DNA from: Gammaproteobacteria bacterium
GTDB taxonomy: Bacteria; Pseudomonadota; Gammaproteobacteria; Pseudomonadales; Azotimanducaceae
Assembly (NCBI GenBank): GCA_030433075.1
Contig: JAUILI010000001.1
Location: forward strand, 32,044-96,043
DNA length: 64,000 bases
Direction of reading: 5' to 3'
Position numbers and translations under genes: made by a program. Positions 33,645 to 41,282 of this stretch are shown here, piece by piece. Position 1 is the first letter of the stretch, and each line of letters begins with the position of its first letter. Below the pieces are notes generated by a model, which was given only the letters and a program-made list of their open reading frames with translations, was not told the DNA's origin and searched no databases.

Positions 33645-35789
33645 ATGCGACAACGCCTCCTCCTTTTAACCATCGTCCTCGGCTTTAGCCTCATCGCCCT
33701 GGACCTCGCGGTGCAGGCCCAGCAGCGCGCCGCCTTCGATCCGGAGGCTTTTGAAGCCGCAGCCAAGGGCTATGAGGCAGAAATCCTTCGCGACGCCCTC
33801 GGCGTTCCCCACATCTACGGCGCCCGAGATCGGGACGTGGCCTTTGGCCTGGCCTACGCCCACATGGAAGATGACCGCGCCACCTTCGAGGAAATCCTCC
33901 CCCTCTACCGGGGGGAAGCGGCCCTGTTCTCGGGCCGGGACGCCCTGCCCGTGGACTACCTCATCGCCTGGACCGGCGCCCGGGACGCGGTCGAGGCGGG
34001 CTACGAGACCCGCCTGTCCCCGGAAGTCCGCGCGGTCTTCGAGGGCTATGCCGCGGGGCTCAATCTCTATGCGGCGCGTCATCCCAAGGAGGTGGATCAT
34101 CGCCTTTATCCCGTTTCTGCAAAGGATCTGGTTACGGGCTTCTCCATCCAGCATCTCTTTTTCTACGGCTTTGACGGCGCCGTTAAGCGGGTCATGGCGG
34201 GGCCGGGCGCCGTGGCCGAGGCGCCTCCGATTCTTGCCAACCGTTATCTCGGGGGGGATCTACCCATTGGGTCCAACGCCTTCGCCGTCAGTCCGGCACG
34301 GAGCACGGACGGCGCCACCCGCGTGCTGGGCAATTCCCATCAACCTCTGAGCGGCCCCGTGGCCTGGTATGAGGTGCATCTGGAGAGCGCGGAAGGCTGG
34401 CGCATGCACGGCGGCCTCTTCCCCGGCTCCCCCATTGCCACCATCGGCGCCACGCCCAACCTGGCCTGGGGCGTGACCGTCAACCAGCCGGACCTGGTGG
34501 ATGAATTCGTGCTCACCACGGACGCCGCCCATCCCGACCACTACTGGCTCGATGGGGCCTGGGTGCCCTTCGAGACCCGGTCCATCACCCTGAAGGTGCC
34601 CCTGATCGGAGCGCTCTATTGGCCCCTCACGCAGACCGTACGCAGCACGGTTCACGGCCCCGTGCTGGAAACGGACCATGGCCTCTATGCCCTGCGCTTT
34701 GCGGGGCACCGGGAAATCCGCCAGCCCGAGCAGTGGTACGCCATGAACCGCGCCACGGATCTCAAGAGCTGGCAGGCCGCCATGGATTTCAATGCCATTG
34801 CCAGCTTCAACTTTGTTTATGGGGATCGCGCCGGGAACATTGCCTTTGTGCACAACAGCCGAAGCCCGCTTCGCGCCCCCGGTTGGGACTGGAAAAAGCG
34901 CCTTCCCGGAGACCGAAGCGATCTGATCTGGGAACACACCCAGGCCTTCCGAGCCAACCCCCAGGTGCTGAACCCCGCCAGCGGCTTCGTGCTCAGCGCA
35001 AATCAATCGCCCTTCAAGGTCACGGCGCCCGGAGACAACCCGGACCCCGCAGCCTTCCCAACCGAACTGGGTCTGCCCACGCGCATGACCAATCGGGCAG
35101 ACCGGGGCCTGGAGCTGTTCGCGAGCCTGCCGAAGGTGAGCGCCGAGGCCTTCGAGGCCATCAAGTTTGATAAGGCCTACGCAGCGCACAGCCGATCCAT
35201 GGCCTATGTGGATAGTGCTCAGGCCCTGGACGCCGAGGCGGGCTCGCTTCTCGCCGAGGCGAAGGCCGTCCTCGCTGCCTGGGACCGGAACACCGATCTC
35301 GACAACCCCGGCGCTGCCCTTGGGGTCTGCGTGCTCTCGGAGGAATGGCTCGCGGAACGCGCTCCTCGCGCGCCGGCCCCCATCGAAGAACAGGTACTCA
35401 CCTGCGCAGAGAAGCTTAAGACCCATTTCGGCCGCCTCGATCCCCCCTGGGGATCGGTCAATCGGCTACGTCGGGGCGCGCTTGATATCCCCATCGCCGG
35501 GGGCCCGGATGTGCTTAGGGCCATTTATGGCCGGGAGCAAACGAACGATGGCCGGCTCACGGCGGTGGCTGGGGACGGCCTGATGATTTTTGCGGAATGG
35601 GCGGCGGACGGAACGCCGCGGCTGCGCACGCGCCACAATTTCGGCAGCGCCAGCACGCGGCCCAGGAGCCCGCACTACGCTGATCAAGCCGAAGCCTTTG
35701 CTGCGGAAACGCTACGCACCGTCACCTGGGATCGAGCTGTCCTCGAGGCGCAAACCACGACGCGCACCCGTCTTACAGCCACACCGTAA
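33645..35789 (+). CDS. Penicillin amidase/acyl-homoserine-lactone acylase family (S45)
   Basis: A 714-residue Ntn hydrolase precursor. The signal peptide is at 1-25 (LLLLTIVLGFSLIALDLAVQA). The alpha chain begins with ILRDALGVPHIYGARDRDVAFGLAYAHMEDD. Autocleavage should expose Ser210 of GSNAFAVS as the nucleophile of the beta chain, which has NSHQPL, VTVNQPDLVDEF and SANQSPF later. Periplasmic members deacylate N-acyl amides such as AHLs, penicillins or N-acyl amino acids. ATG 33645 follows AAGAAGAG. It diverges from the SDR-deacylase pair. Its 3' end overlaps the UPF0016 gene by 17 bp. Confidence 0.93.
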   Translation: MRQRLLLLTIVLGFSLIALDLAVQAQQRAAFDPEAFEAAAKGYEAEILRDALGVPHIYGARDRDVAFGLAYAHMEDDRATFEEILPLYRGEAALFSGRDALPVDYLIAWTGARDAVEAGYETRLSPEVRAVFEGYAAGLNLYAARHPKEVDHRLYPVSAKDLVTGFSIQHLFFYGFDGAVKRVMAGPGAVAEAPPILANRYLGGDLPIGSNAFAVSPARSTDGATRVLGNSHQPLSGPVAWYEVHLESAEGWRMHGGLFPGSPIATIGATPNLAWGVTVNQPDLVDEFVLTTDAAHPDHYWLDGAWVPFETRSITLKVPLIGALYWPLTQTVRSTVHGPVLETDHGLYALRFAGHREIRQPEQWYAMNRATDLKSWQAAMDFNAIASFNFVYGDRAGNIAFVHNSRSPLRAPGWDWKKRLPGDRSDLIWEHTQAFRANPQVLNPASGFVLSANQSPFKVTAPGDNPDPAAFPTELGLPTRMTNRADRGLELFASLPKVSAEAFEAIKFDKAYAAHSRSMAYVDSAQALDAEAGSLLAEAKAVLAAWDRNTDLDNPGAALGVCVLSEEWLAERAPRAPAPIEEQVLTCAEKLKTHFGRLDPPWGSVNRLRRGALDIPIAGGPDVLRAIYGREQTNDGRLTAVAGDGLMIFAEWAADGTPRLRTRHNFGSASTRPRSPHYADQAEAFAAETLRTVTWDRAVLEAQTTTRTRLTATP

Positions 35790-36348
35790 AAGCCGCAAGG
35801 GCTAGGCAGAGGGCCGCCGCGCCGCGGCGCGCCCAAACCATAGAGACGCGGGCCGCGAGCCACTGCCCACCCCAGAATAGGGGGGCATTCACGAGGAGCA
35901 CGCCGGTCACGCTGCCCAGCACCACGGGCACGACGCTTTCGAAACGCGCCCCCAAGCCCAAGGCCAGCAGCTGAGTCTTATCGCCCATTTCCGCGAGAAA
36001 GAAGAGTCCCGCAGCGGCGGTGAAGGCGCCCAGCCAACCGGCACCGAGGGGGCCCTTCTCGCCCTCTGCGGAAGTCTCTTCCTCTTCGTCACCCTCCCAG
36101 AGGAGCCAAAGGGCCATGGCCAGGAAGGCCGCTGCAAGCCCATAGCGCATGCCCTCCGCGGGCAGCCAAGCCAGTACGGAGGCACCGAGCCAAGCCGCAA
36201 GGCCATGATTGGCGAGGATCCCTACCGCCATGCCCAGGGTCAGAACCCCGGGCCGCTGATAGCGCATGGCCAGCATAAGCGCTAGCACCTGAGACTTATC
36301 GCCCAGTTCCGCCAGGGCGACGAGGAGCACGGCCCAAAGGCTAGCCAC
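35773..36348 (-). CDS. UPF0016/GDT1-family manganese exporter (MneA-like)
   Basis: A 191-residue membrane protein made of two homologous halves, each with the family motif ExGDKT/S: ELGDKSQ (from residue 14) and EMGDKTQ (from residue 120). About six membrane segments are seen, with an acidic loop (GDEEEETSAEGEKG) between the halves. Bacterial members (MneA) export Mn2+; eukaryotic TMEM165/Gdt1 carry Mn2+/Ca2+. The start is GTG 36346-36348, with only weak Shine-Dalgarno sequence. A strong inverted repeat lies just upstream, and the opposite strand carries a DUF454 and Nramp-like pair. Confidence 0.92.
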   Translation of the reverse strand: MASLWAVLLVALAELGDKSQVLALMLAMRYQRPGVLTLGMAVGILANHGLAAWLGASVLAWLPAEGMRYGLAAAFLAMALWLLWEGDEEEETSAEGEKGPLGAGWLGAFTAAAGLFFLAEMGDKTQLLALGLGARFESVVPVVLGSVTGVLLVNAPLFWGGQWLAARVSMVWARRGAAALCLALAAFTVWL

Positions 36349-36363
36349 GGAGCCAATTCCGCC

Positions 36364-36389
36364 GGAAGGTGGTGAGCCTCACCACCTCC
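36364..36389. promoter_or_regulatory. Strong inverted repeat between divergent metal-transport genes
   Basis: The arms GGTGGTGA (36368-36375) and TCACCACC (36379-36386) match perfectly around a 3-nt loop. Three further pairs, one of them a wobble or mismatch depending on the strand, extend it to about 26 bp. It is 16 bp from the UPF0016 start and about 130 bp from the DUF454 start, so it could be an operator or a 5'-UTR hairpin. It matches no MntR or Fur box that I know. Confidence 0.5.
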
Positions 36390-36517
36390 GCTAGCCATGA
36401 GCACGAAAACCCCTGCCCTTTCGCGCTATGCTCCCTGGCATGACACTTGCTGACGCTCTTCATAGACTTTTCCCCCAAGGTCCCCGGCCCCGAGTCGGCG
36501 GGCCCAAGGAGCGTAGC

Positions 36518-36838
36518 ATGGCCCTTCGATTCATCTGGGCAGGCGCTGGCCTGTTTTGTCTTTTTCTCGCTGCCCTGGGGGTTCTTTTGCCCTTCTGGCC
36601 CGCCCCGCCCTTCGCGGTGCTTGCGGCCCTGTGCCTCACCGCGGCGTGGCCAGCGCTTCGCCGCCCCCTGCTTCGTTGGCCCTTCTTTGAGCGTCTCTTC
36701 CGCCGCTGGGATCGAAGCGCGGGCGCACCTCCGGGCCTGCGCTTGCGCACCGCCCTGGCCCTGGCCGTCGACGCCATGCTTGAGGTCTTGCACGCCGTCA
36801 GCCAGGGCCTTCGCCGCTGGTGGCGAGGACGCCGGTGA
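36518..36838 (+). CDS. DUF454 (YbaN-like) small membrane protein
   Basis: 106 residues. IWAGAGLFCLFLAALGVLLPFWPAPPFAVLAALCL followed by the hydrophilic RRPLLRWPFFERLFRRWDRSAGAPP fits DUF454, with the LP-x-x-P-PF element between two membrane segments. The function of the family is unknown. ATG 36518 has AAGGAG seven bases upstream; the in-frame ATGs at 36428 and 36440 have none. The Nramp-like gene overlaps its stop (GTGA), so the two are co-translated. Confidence 0.85.
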   Translation: MALRFIWAGAGLFCLFLAALGVLLPFWPAPPFAVLAALCLTAAWPALRRPLLRWPFFERLFRRWDRSAGAPPGLRLRTALALAVDAMLEVLHAVSQGLRRWWRGRR

Positions 36839-38007
36839 AAAGAGGCCCGGCCTGGCTCGTCACCGCGGCCTTTCTCGGTCCGGGGACGCTCACCACCGCC
36901 ACCCTGGCGGGGCAGGCCACGGGGCTCGGCCTGCTCTGGGCTTTGGTCCTGTCCCTTGCCCTCACCGCGGGGCTGCAGCTCCTGCTGGTGCAGCTAGTGA
37001 TCGGTCGGCGCCGGGATCTCGGCACCTTGATTCGGGAGACGCTGGAGCCGCCGGGGCTTCGCTGGTTTAGCGTGATCCTTACCGCCCTGGCCATTGGCTT
37101 TGGAAATGCGGCCTACCAGGCGGGGAACCTCACGGGGGCGGCCCTAGGCCTCGGGGCCTGGCTGCCCCTTCCCCCTACCCTGCTGGGGCCCGGGCTCGCG
37201 TCCCTGGCGGCGTTGCTTCTGCTAACGCCCCTGCGGACGCGCTTGGAAGGGCTCCTGCTCGGGTTGATCGCCGTGATGGCGGCGGTGTTCTGCCTTGCCG
37301 CCCTGGCCTCCCTTGGCGCAGGCGTGCCGCCCCTCACCCTCACCGCCCCCGCAGGGCAAGCCGGCGCCCTCGCCTTGGCCCTGATCGGCACCACCGTAGT
37401 CCCCTATAACCTCTTTCTCCACGGCAGGGCCCTGCTCGATCGTCTTCCCCCCGCGGAGGAACCGGGCACCCGCGCCGACGCGGCGCTTCATCAGGACGCC
37501 CGGCGGGATACGCTGCGTGCGATTGCCGTGGGGGGCCTCATCACCGGGGCAATTTTGCTGCTGGCGGCGGGGAGCAGCGCAGACGGATCAAGCTTGGAGC
37601 GCTTGGCCGCGCCCCTCGGTCCCTTGCTGGGTGCCGGGGCCGAACCCTTTTTAGCCTTGGGACTCTTTGCCGCGGGGCTGAGCAGCGCGCTCACCGCGCC
37701 CCTGGCGGCGGCTTGGGCCCTGGCTGGGCTCCTGCGCTGGAATCCCGCCCTCGAGGATCCCCGCACCCGGGGGGTGGCCTTCCTTGTTTTGCTTGTGGGC
37801 GCCCTCGGCGCAGCCTTCGGGGGCCAGCCCCTGCAGATGATTCTCTTGGCACAAGGTGCCAATGCCCTGGCGCTGCCCTGGTTTGCCTTTCTCCTGCTGC
37901 GCCTCGCAACCCTACGCAGCCGCAGCGCGCTGCTGCGCCTCGGCCCCTGGCTCGTACTCGCCGGGGCCCTAGGGCTTGGCGGTGCCCGATTCTTCGCGTT
38001 GCTCTAG
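36835..38007 (+). CDS. Nramp-like transporter lacking the canonical metal-site motifs
   Basis: 390 residues with about ten to eleven membrane segments and the overall Nramp pattern. The TM1 metal site DPGN of MntH/DMT1 is absent: the region reads GPGTLTTATLAG (residues 15-26). The TM6 MPH motif is VPYN (189-192), in VPYNLFLHG. Such GPG-TTATLAG proteins form a divergent branch of the Nramp family whose substrate is not known; DPGN-type Mn/Fe transport should not be assumed. The start is GTG 36835, overlapping the DUF454 stop by four bases. The nearby UPF0016 gene suggests divalent-metal handling. Confidence 0.85.
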   Translation: MKRGPAWLVTAAFLGPGTLTTATLAGQATGLGLLWALVLSLALTAGLQLLLVQLVIGRRRDLGTLIRETLEPPGLRWFSVILTALAIGFGNAAYQAGNLTGAALGLGAWLPLPPTLLGPGLASLAALLLLTPLRTRLEGLLLGLIAVMAAVFCLAALASLGAGVPPLTLTAPAGQAGALALALIGTTVVPYNLFLHGRALLDRLPPAEEPGTRADAALHQDARRDTLRAIAVGGLITGAILLLAAGSSADGSSLERLAAPLGPLLGAGAEPFLALGLFAAGLSSALTAPLAAAWALAGLLRWNPALEDPRTRGVAFLVLLVGALGAAFGGQPLQMILLAQGANALALPWFAFLLLRLATLRSRSALLRLGPWLVLAGALGLGGARFFALL

Positions 38008-38016
38008 GCCAGCAGC

Positions 38017-38508
38017 CTAGGCCTCTGGCGCTTTACCCCAGCGATCCAAGCCTGGCGCCCGCCGCGGTCCGTCCGCATCGCCCATGAGGCGCACGAGGCC
38101 GCTCACGCGCATCACCTGCCGATCTTCCCCGTGCCAATGCCCTTCGAGGAAGGCTGTGGAGCGCGTCGCCCGGAGTACCCGAGCCTCCCCCTGAAGCACC
38201 GTGCCCGCGGGGGCTGCGTCAAGAAAATCCGCATCCACGTGCATGGTCATGCCCGCACGGCCCGTGAGCAGGCGGCTGCTCATGGCGATCAGCTGATCGC
38301 TCAGGGCCAGCAGCATGCCGCCGTGGATGGAGCCAAAGCTGTTGCAATGGGGATCCTGAATGCGCACGGCGGCAAAGGCCCGATCGTTCTCCACCTTGCA
38401 CCAGAGGCCGCCGATAAAATGGATGAAGGGTGAGGGGGTTTCGTAGGGCTCAAAGCCCGCCGCCCGAAGCGCCGCATCGTCCTGTTGCTTAATACCTACC
38501 GCCGCCAT
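38017..38508 (-). CDS. PaaI-family hotdog thioesterase
   Basis: 163 residues with one hotdog domain. NSFGSIHGGMLLALSDQLIAMSS carries the HGG and Asp active-site pattern of the PaaI/YdiI group, and MTMHVDADFLDAAPAGTVLQGEARVLRATRS forms the following strands. It likely hydrolyses aryl- or acyl-CoA thioesters. ATG 38506-38508 precedes it. It converges on the Nramp-like gene with a 9 bp gap and diverges from the EamA transporter. Confidence 0.88.
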   Translation of the reverse strand: MAAVGIKQQDDAALRAAGFEPYETPSPFIHFIGGLWCKVENDRAFAAVRIQDPHCNSFGSIHGGMLLALSDQLIAMSSRLLTGRAGMTMHVDADFLDAAPAGTVLQGEARVLRATRSTAFLEGHWHGEDRQVMRVSGLVRLMGDADGPRRAPGLDRWGKAPEA

Positions 38509-38624
38509 GCTCCTCTCCCCCTTACCCTTCCCGAGAGCCTTCCCCGTGAACCATTACCGTAAGCCGCGCCCAGCGCGGCGGTGTCGGCAGAGTATACTTC
38601 GCGCCCATCCTAAGGACCCTTGGC

Positions 38625-39479
38625 ATGAAAGCGCTGTCCTCCCCCACGCTTCAGGGCATGGCCTGGATGCTCCTGGCGAGCCTCGCGGGCACCCTCATCG
38701 ACACCGGGGTGAAGGCCCTGTCGAGTCACTACGACACGCCCCAGATAGTGCTCGGGCGCCTGGTCTTTGGCCTGCCCTTTGTGCTGCTGATTGCGGGGTT
38801 TCGGGGCGATCTGAAGAATCTAAAGCCCAAGCGCTGGCCCGGCCACGGGCTCCGGGCCGTGCTTTCCTGCGGTGCAACCTTCGGCTTTTTCTTCGCCTTG
38901 GGCGAGCTACCCCTCACCCTGCTTGTGGCCCTCTCCTTCACTGCGCCCCTGCTCATTGCGGTGCTGGCCTGGCCTCTCCTTGGGGAGCCCCTAGGCTGGC
39001 GCCGGGGCCTCGCCATTGTGGTGGGCCTGGCGGGGGTGTGGGTCATGATTAACCCGGGCAACGCCCCTTGGAATCCCGCCTACCTAGCCGTGGCCGGATC
39101 CGTGCTGTGCTGGGCCGGACTGTCCCTCAGCGCCCGGCGCATGGCCGAGGAACCGGCAGGAGCCATGGTGCTCTCCACCATGCCGGTCTCCCTCGTGCTT
39201 GCGGGCACGCTGACGGTCTCGAGCTGGGTGCCGCTAGAAGCGTGGTCCTTGGCAATCTTTCTGGGCGTGGGGGCCGCCGGCGCCACCCTGCACTTCAGCG
39301 TGATCATGGCTTACCGCCTCGCCCAGGCGGCCACCGTCGCCCCCATGGAATATGCTGCCGTGCTCTGGGCCAGCCTTTTCGGGGCGCTATTTTTCGGCGA
39401 GGTGCCCAACGGCCCCATGATCGCAGGGGCCGGGCTCATCATTACCGCGGGGCTGATCGTGCTGCGGGCCCGGGAGTAG
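38625..39479 (+). CDS. EamA/DMT-superfamily transporter
   Basis: 284 residues with ten predicted membrane segments in two EamA repeats. The first repeat ends in SFTAPLLIAVLAWPLLGEPLGWRRGLAIVVGLAGVWVM, the second in MEYAAVLWASLFGALFFGEVPNGPMIAGAGLIITAGL; both carry the typical G-E near the repeat end. These permeases export or import metabolites such as amino acids or nucleosides; the substrate is unknown. ATG 38625 lies about 27 bp after a TATACT element. The last 93 bp overlap the acyltransferase gene on the other strand. Confidence 0.92.
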   Translation: MKALSSPTLQGMAWMLLASLAGTLIDTGVKALSSHYDTPQIVLGRLVFGLPFVLLIAGFRGDLKNLKPKRWPGHGLRAVLSCGATFGFFFALGELPLTLLVALSFTAPLLIAVLAWPLLGEPLGWRRGLAIVVGLAGVWVMINPGNAPWNPAYLAVAGSVLCWAGLSLSARRMAEEPAGAMVLSTMPVSLVLAGTLTVSSWVPLEAWSLAIFLGVGAAGATLHFSVIMAYRLAQAATVAPMEYAAVLWASLFGALFFGEVPNGPMIAGAGLIITAGLIVLRARE

Positions 39480-40313
39480 GCCCGGGCGCGGCGTGCGAAA
39501 GGCCGAGCCCACGTAGGCCGCGAGGGCCTCCGTGGCTGCACCCAGCTCAGCGCTTTCCGCAAGCCAGGGCTCGGGCGCCAGGGGCGGCGCAAGGGTCATG
39601 CGGTAAGTGCGCCCCTTTTTGTTCATCACCTCGTAAAACAGCGTGATATCCCGAAGCTGGTCGGAAAGGCGCGCGGCGCTGTAGAACACTGGGGAGTTCT
39701 GCGCCCCAATGTGCATGGGGATGATGGGCACCCGATGGCGCCGGGCGAGGCTTAGGGCCGTGCTCTGCCAGGGCCGCTCCCGAAGCTGCCCGCCCTCCCG
39801 GTAGGCCAGGCGCCCGGAGGGAAAGACCACCACGAGGCGCCCTTCGGAAAAGGCCCGCTGCGTACCCCGAAGCGTTTCCCGCATGCGCGCCCGGGAGCGC
39901 TCCGCCACGCGCCATTCCACGGGAATGATCACGTCCTCCAGCGCCGGGGCAATGCGCACCGCATCGCGATTGGCAAAGATCATGAAGTCGGGCCGGATCG
40001 CCTTCAAAAGGTCGAAGACCGCAATGCCGTCCGCAATCCCCGTAGGATGGTTCGCCACCAAAAGGGCCGGCCCGCTTCGGGGGATGTGTTCGGCGCCGGT
40101 GACTTCGAGGCTTAGACGAAGGGTTTCGCTCACCACCCCAAGGGCCTCAAAGCCCGAGCGCCCCTGCATCGCGTCCGCCAGCGCCACAGCCTGGCGATAG
40201 CCGAGGAAAGGGTAGAGCAGGCGCCGGGCGACTCGCCCGCCGAGGGAGGGGCCAAAGAGCCGGGGCGCCCGCTCCGCAATGAGCGTATCAATCATGTGCA
40301 CGGGAGCAGTCAT
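39387..40313 (-). CDS. PlsC-type lysophospholipid acyltransferase family protein
   Basis: 308 residues. The glycerolipid-acyltransferase motif NHxxxxD is seen as NHPTGIAD, followed by MIFANRDAVRIAPAL and the substrate-binding block VVFPSGRLAYREGG, then RVPIIPMHIGAQNSP. Homologues acylate lysophospholipids or ornithine lipids at the inner membrane; one subgroup is annotated as hemolysin-like. The C-terminal 30 or so residues (after AYVGSAFRTPRPG) are low in hydrophobics and read antisense to the end of the EamA gene, so they may be an added tail. It ends a probable recC-recB-recD-hydrolase-plsC operon, 14 bp after the hydrolase. Confidence 0.87.
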   Translation of the reverse strand: MTAPVHMIDTLIAERAPRLFGPSLGGRVARRLLYPFLGYRQAVALADAMQGRSGFEALGVVSETLRLSLEVTGAEHIPRSGPALLVANHPTGIADGIAVFDLLKAIRPDFMIFANRDAVRIAPALEDVIIPVEWRVAERSRARMRETLRGTQRAFSEGRLVVVFPSGRLAYREGGQLRERPWQSTALSLARRHRVPIIPMHIGAQNSPVFYSAARLSDQLRDITLFYEVMNKKGRTYRMTLAPPLAPEPWLAESAELGAATEALAAYVGSAFRTPRPGLLPGPQHDQPRGNDEPGPCDHGAVGHLAEK

Positions 40314-40327
40314 GGCACCGACCCGGG

Positions 40328-41248
40328 CTAGGGCCCAGCCTCGCCCAGGGCCGATAGCACCGCCCGGGCCAGGGCAACGCGCACGCTCGAGAAGGCGTGA
40401 TCCCCGGGAAGGGTTTTCAGCGTCGCCGGGCTGTGCGCCGCCACCAGGGCGCTCTGTAGCGCCTCTAGCCGCGCCGGGGAGACATAGGCATCCTCCGATC
40501 CCGCCACCAGGGTGACCCGCTGGCCCACGAAGTGCCCGGCCCGGGCGGCCAGGGAGAAAAAGCTCGGGTCTTCCGTGAGTTCTGCCACGAGGGCCGCGCC
40601 GCTGGTGCCCGCGAGGGGGCCCGCAACCCAGCTTTCAAAGCGCTCGGCGGTGGCCCGAGCCGAGGCTTCATCGGCCCCCAGGGCCTCAGCCATGATCCCA
40701 AAGTCCGGGCCCGCGAGACTCACCAGCGTACTCACCCGAGGGTGCCCGGCGCCGGCGCGAAGGGCCAAATAGCCCCCCATAGAATGACCGACGAGCGCCC
40801 GGGGCTGGGCGTCGAGGGAAAAGCGCGTTCGCACCGCCGGGTCATCGAGCCAGCGCAACATCGCATCGATGTCCTCTAGGCAATGGCGGAAGCTGAAGGT
40901 GCCGGCGCTGCCCCAGGCCCCCCGGTAATGGGGAAGGAGCACCGCGTAGCCGGCACGGCGCAGCACCTGGGCGAGATCCTGATTGCGCTCCTCCCCGGGC
41001 AGCCCATGAAGCAGCACCACCACCGGCGCCGGGGCTTCTCCCCCGGGCAGGTAAAAAACCGCATTCATGGCGACATCGCCGCTGGGTATGGTCGCGGACT
41101 CGAGGCTCGGCCCGGGCACCTGCGGGGGCGGGTCCTCGGTAACCGGATCAAAGCTCATGGCGGCGCCCCCTTGGGCCCAGAAAAGGCCCAAGCCCATGGC
41201 AAGCCCTAGCATCCTTCGCCATCCCCATTGCCTGCTCCATCGCCCCAT
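40328..41248 (-). CDS. Exported alpha/beta hydrolase
   Basis: 306 residues. The N-terminus has basic residues then a hydrophobic core (RRMLGLAMGLGLFWAQGGAAM), so it is probably exported. The alpha/beta-hydrolase fold shows the oxyanion region VVLLHGLPGEERNQ, the nucleophile elbow GHSMGG, an acid in VAGSEDAYVSP and the catalytic His in PGDHAFSS. The product may be a peptidase- or esterase-like enzyme of the dienelactone hydrolase type. The frame is open to 41386 inside recD; ATG 41246-41248 with AGGGAGA seven bases upstream is a better start. It lies 34 bp after recD. Confidence 0.87.
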   Translation of the reverse strand: MGRWSRQWGWRRMLGLAMGLGLFWAQGGAAMSFDPVTEDPPPQVPGPSLESATIPSGDVAMNAVFYLPGGEAPAPVVVLLHGLPGEERNQDLAQVLRRAGYAVLLPHYRGAWGSAGTFSFRHCLEDIDAMLRWLDDPAVRTRFSLDAQPRALVGHSMGGYLALRAGAGHPRVSTLVSLAGPDFGIMAEALGADEASARATAERFESWVAGPLAGTSGAALVAELTEDPSFFSLAARAGHFVGQRVTLVAGSEDAYVSPARLEALQSALVAAHSPATLKTLPGDHAFSSVRVALARAVLSALGEAGP

Positions 41249-41282
41249 ACGTGGTCTCCCTAGGTTCGGGGCGCACCATGGC

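Noticed and set aside
36397..36453. 18-codon leader-peptide-like frame upstream of DUF454
   Set aside because: No ribosome-binding site and no runs of a regulatory codon.
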